Source of the DNA: an uncultured Corynebacterium sp.
GTDB taxonomy: Bacteria; Actinomycetota; Actinomycetes; Mycobacteriales; Mycobacteriaceae
Length of the DNA stretch: 24,233 nt
Assembly (NCBI RefSeq): GCF_947253065.1
Contig: NZ_CAMXWS010000029.1
Location: forward strand, 1-24,233
Direction: 5' to 3'
Shown here: piece after piece, positions 22,009-24,233 of the stretch
How the letters are laid out: the number at the start of each line of letters is the position of its first letter
How positions within the stretch are numbered: position 1 is the first letter of the stretch
Position numbers and translations under genes: made by a program
Notes under the pieces: generated by a model
Told to the model about the DNA's origin: nothing
The model's database searches: none
Seen by the model: only the letters and a program-made list of their open reading frames with translations

Positions 22009-22031
22009 GGGTCCTGCTGTAGGCCTCGCGC

Positions 22032-22796
22032 ATGGTCGCTTTCTTGATTTGCTTGTTCGCAGGCTTATCGACGGCCCTTGGCGGCCTCCTCGTCGCCCTC
22101 AAACGCGACCTTGACGAGCGCTTCCTGGCGGTCTCCCTCGGGTTCTCCGCCGGCGTGATGCTGTATATCTCACTCGTCGAATTGCTGCCGCAAGGCATCG
22201 AAGGCCTTGAGGAAGCTGGTGTTTCCTCCGCCAATGTGTGGGGGCCCGCTGCCTTTTTCGCCGGTGTTTTATTGATCGCCGTGATCGACCGCTTCGTGCC
22301 CGAAGACATCAACCCGCACGAAGAGCCCAGCGCAATCGGCGCAGCACGCATGCGACGCGTCGGTCTGATGACGGCGCTGGCAATCGCGATCCACAATTTT
22401 CCCGAGGGCTTCGCCACATTCTTCGTTGCGCTGCAAGACCCTGTGTTGGCAGCTCCGATTGCAGTGGCGATCGCGATTCACAACGTTCCAGAAGGCATCG
22501 CCGTAGCTGTGCCCATCCGTGAAGCGACCGGCAAACGGTGGCGGGCCGCCGGGTGGGCGACCCTGTCCGGTCTTGCCGAACCATTGGGCGCCATCCTGGG
22601 TTACCTCTTCCTAAAGCCCTTCCTCGGCCCAGCATCTTTGGGTATCACCTTTGCCATGATCGCCGGGATCATGGTGTTTGTCAGCCTGGACAAACTGCTG
22701 CCCACCGCGATTTCCACTGACCGCCACCACGCCGCTGTTTATGGCGTCATCGTCGGAATGGCCGTTATGGCCGTAAGTCTTGTTTTGCTCGCCTAA
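22032..22796 (+). CDS. zupT: ZIP-family zinc transporter (ZupT-like)
   Basis: 254 residues with about eight hydrophobic spans. The two ZIP metal-site motifs are AIAIHNFPEGFATFF and AIAIHNVPEGIAVAVP in helices 4 and 5, where His, Asn and Glu form the metal site; a third is VELLPQG in helix 2. A short loop with HEEP sits between helices 3 and 4. It should import Zn(II), perhaps other divalent metals, across the cytoplasmic membrane. No Zur-like operator is visible upstream, in contrast with the lipoprotein gene at the left edge. The start ATG 22032 is 23 bp from the divergent remnant; a TAGGCC lies 6 nt upstream, only a partial -10. Confidence 0.9.
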   Translation: MVAFLICLFAGLSTALGGLLVALKRDLDERFLAVSLGFSAGVMLYISLVELLPQGIEGLEEAGVSSANVWGPAAFFAGVLLIAVIDRFVPEDINPHEEPSAIGAARMRRVGLMTALAIAIHNFPEGFATFFVALQDPVLAAPIAVAIAIHNVPEGIAVAVPIREATGKRWRAAGWATLSGLAEPLGAILGYLFLKPFLGPASLGITFAMIAGIMVFVSLDKLLPTAISTDRHHAAVYGVIVGMAVMAVSLVLLA

Positions 22797-22799
22797 GCT
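22794..22799 (+). promoter_or_regulatory. Putative -10 element of the SDR gene, overlapping the zupT stop
   Basis: TAAGCT includes the zupT TAA stop and ends 6 nt before the ATG at 22806. No Shine-Dalgarno is visible in the 9-nt gap. This allows a leaderless SDR transcript apart from read-through from zupT. Confidence 0.4.
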
Positions 22800-22805
22800 T
22801 TGGGC

Positions 22806-23654
22806 ATGGGAATCACACGACTCTTTTCCAGCCCGCAACTTCCGCCCGTTGGTCCCGGTGAACTTGCCGTGGTCACGGGCGCTACCTCCGGCATTGGGGA
22901 AGCTACTGCCCGGTTGCTCGTGGAGGAGGGATACCGAGTGGTGGGGACGACGAGGAATCCTGCGAGTGTGGGTGCGCCATTGCCCGGCGTGACATACATT
23001 GGCCTTGATCTCGGTGATGCTGCGTCCATCGAATCCTGCGCTGCCGAAATTCTTGCGCTGGGAACTCCCGCTGTACTGGTGAATAATGCGGGCGAATCGC
23101 AGTCGGGCCCCTTTGAAGAGCTGCCGCGCGACGCGCTCGAGCGACTCTTCCAAGTCAACGTGATCGGGCACGTGGACCTCACGCAACGCCTACTTCCCGC
23201 TATGCGCTCGGCGAGGCGCGGCCGAGTCGTGATGGTTGGCTCCATGCTGGGCAGCTTCCCGCTCGGATTCCGCTCTTCGTATGTCGCATCGAAGGCCGCG
23301 ATTAGAGGTTTCGCCGCCTCCGCCCGCAGGGAGGTCGCGCCTTTCGGGATTGGGGTCACAACAGTTGAGCCTGGCTCTATTGCCACCGGTCTTTCTGCGC
23401 GCCGCACCACCTACGTGGATAAGTTCGGGCCGTACGCCACGGAATTCGACCACATGCTTAGGAAACTGAACCGCAACGAAGCAAGCGGAATCAGCGCCGA
23501 GCGGGTCGCCCGTGAAATCCTTCGGCCGCTAAAGGCTGCGCGCCCCAAGCCGCACTACGCCGTCGGGTCTATGGCACCTGTCGCTTTCGCTCTGTCGCGC
23601 GTAGTGCCGCAACAGGTCATGCTCAACGTGATTTCTGCAAAACACGACCTGTAA
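22806..23654 (+). CDS. Short-chain dehydrogenase/reductase (classical SDR)
   Basis: 282 residues of a classical SDR. TGATSGIG (24-31) binds the nucleotide, and R50 at the end of the second strand suggests NADP(H). NNAGE is at 93-97, and the catalytic residues are Ser146, Tyr159 and Lys163 (YVASK). The C-terminal part (GPYATEFDHMLRKLNRNEASG) is the variable substrate region; the substrate is unknown. The end PVAFALSRVVPQQVML is hydrophobic, as in SDRs acting on lipids. Start: ATG 22806; a TTG at 22800 would add two residues. It follows zupT by 9 nt and is followed by yccF after 21 nt. Confidence 0.88.
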   Translation: MGITRLFSSPQLPPVGPGELAVVTGATSGIGEATARLLVEEGYRVVGTTRNPASVGAPLPGVTYIGLDLGDAASIESCAAEILALGTPAVLVNNAGESQSGPFEELPRDALERLFQVNVIGHVDLTQRLLPAMRSARRGRVVMVGSMLGSFPLGFRSSYVASKAAIRGFAASARREVAPFGIGVTTVEPGSIATGLSARRTTYVDKFGPYATEFDHMLRKLNRNEASGISAERVAREILRPLKAARPKPHYAVGSMAPVAFALSRVVPQQVMLNVISAKHDL

Positions 23655-23663
23655 AAACCCAAC

Positions 23664-23669
23664 TATGCT
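23664..23669 (+). promoter_or_regulatory. Putative -10 element of the yccF-like gene
   Basis: TATGCT ends 6 nt before the ATG at 23676, with no Shine-Dalgarno between. A leaderless start is likely. Confidence 0.45.
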
Positions 23670-23675
23670 TGTCGT

Positions 23676-24092
23676 ATGGGACTAATTCGACTGATTCTCA
23701 ACATCATCTGGCTTGTTACCGCAGGCATCTGGCTTTTCTTGGGCTACATTCTGGCCGGCATTGTGGCATGCCTGCTCATCGTGACCATCCCCTTCGGCGT
23801 AGCCTCGTTCCGCATCGCCGGATTCGTTCTCTGGCCATTCGGCCGGGAAGTCGTGGACACCAATAGCAGTGGGGGACTGAGCGTCATCGGCAATGTCATC
23901 TGGTTCATTGTTGCGGGTTTGTGGCTGGCCATTGGGCACGTCATCACCGCAGCTGCGCAGGCCATCACCATCATTGGTCTGCCATTGGCGTGGGCAAATA
24001 TCAAGCTCATTCCGGTCACGTGCTTCCCATTCGGCAAGACCGTGGTCAGCTCTCGCGACGACCGTGCGCGGATGGTTCCTGTCGCCCACTAA
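23676..24092 (+). CDS. YccF-domain inner membrane protein
   Basis: 138 residues made of two similar halves, each with a hydrophobic hairpin followed by a conserved loop: IPFGVASFRIAGFVLWPFGREVV in the first and IIGLPLAWANIKLIPVTCFPFGKTVV in the second. This is the YccF (DUF307) pattern, the repeat having N-x-x-W / P-F-G motifs. It sits in the cytoplasmic membrane; function is not known. Its start is set by ATG 23676 after TATGCT-N6. No hairpin terminator is seen after the stop, only a T-run at 24101-24107. Confidence 0.88.
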   Translation: MGLIRLILNIIWLVTAGIWLFLGYILAGIVACLLIVTIPFGVASFRIAGFVLWPFGREVVDTNSSGGLSVIGNVIWFIVAGLWLAIGHVITAAAQAITIIGLPLAWANIKLIPVTCFPFGKTVVSSRDDRARMVPVAH

Positions 24093-24125
24093 GCGGTAGG
24101 TTTTTTATCCCAGTGACCAGCTCAT

Positions 24126-24155
24126 TTGGAACTGGGTCGCGCGCAGGTTTATGAT
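24126..24155 (+). promoter_or_regulatory. Promoter of tRNA-Glu
   Basis: TTGGAA (24126-24131) and TATGAT (24150-24155) are spaced by 18 bp. Transcription would begin about 17 nt before the tRNA 5' end, as expected for a processed precursor. Confidence 0.65.
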
Positions 24156-24178
24156 AGGCGAGCTGTCTAACAGCATTG

Positions 24179-24233
24179 GCCCCCATCGTCTAGAGGCCTA
24201 GGACTCCGCCCTTTCACGGCGGCAACACGGGTT
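24179..24233 (+). tRNA. tRNA-Glu (anticodon UUC), 3' end outside window
   Basis: GCCCCCA acceptor strand, then the Glu-type D arm (TCGTCTAGAGGCCTAGGA), then anticodon stem CCGCC with GGCGG around CTTTCAC, anticodon TTC at 24213-24215. The T arm begins with ACGGGTT at the window edge. The 5' 55 nt are present. Confidence 0.95.

Noticed and set aside
1..24233. CRISPR array, insertion sequence, prophage or defence cluster
   Set aside because: No regularly spaced repeats, transposase, integrase, Cas or toxin-antitoxin-like frames were found on either strand.

Overview
The window looks like chromosomal core DNA of a Corynebacterium or a close mycolic-acid actinobacterium. Supporting signs are moderately high GC, a mycothiol synthase (MshD), an actinobacterial LmeA-like DUF2993 protein, DUF3073, the purSQL / purF-purM arrangement, and many genes with a TANNNT element 6-8 nt before the start codon and no clear Shine-Dalgarno, as expected for leaderless corynebacterial mRNAs. 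No insertion sequence, prophage, CRISPR array or plasmid function was seen.

Layout. 1-906 (minus): the N-terminal ~300 residues of a zinc ABC-transporter lipoprotein, preceded by a perfect 15-bp Zur-type operator. 1040-4292 (plus): purS-purQ-purL, ended by a strong bidirectional terminator. 4397-5404 (minus): a double-hotdog acyl-CoA thioesterase, divergent from a sterol-carrier-family protein (5435-5818) that is followed by purF and purM. 8457-8639 is a structured intergenic stretch before DUF3073. 8929-10077 (minus, YgfZ-like) and 10111-11025 (plus, PabC-like) are divergent. 11022-12467 (minus): an LmeA-like protein followed by a nitrobindin-like protein, divergent from mshD (12490-13416).

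13417-18592 holds the phosphate system. PHO-box-like repeats precede pstS, a double hairpin separates pstS from pstC-pstA-pstB, and convergent phoU is co-transcribed behind a tRNA-dihydrouridine synthase gene (dus). 19879-19951 is tRNA-Lys(UUU) with its terminator, followed by a fadD-type acyl-CoA ligase. 21751-22008 (minus) is a decaying remnant of a maltokinase-cap-like gene. Then come zupT-type ZIP, an SDR oxidoreductase, YccF and the 5' part of tRNA-Glu(UUC).

Functional themes are de novo purine synthesis (FGAM synthetase complex, PurF, PurM), high-affinity phosphate uptake with PhoU signalling, zinc uptake by two routes, and folate/Fe-S support (PabC, YgfZ). I see no clearly new multi-gene system. 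The most distinctive points are the Zur operator, the recurrent very short (22-33 bp) divergent promoters with leaderless starts, the overlapping RNA hairpins after purM, the PHO-like repeats, the paired hairpins between pstS and pstC, and the fresh pseudogene beside fadD.
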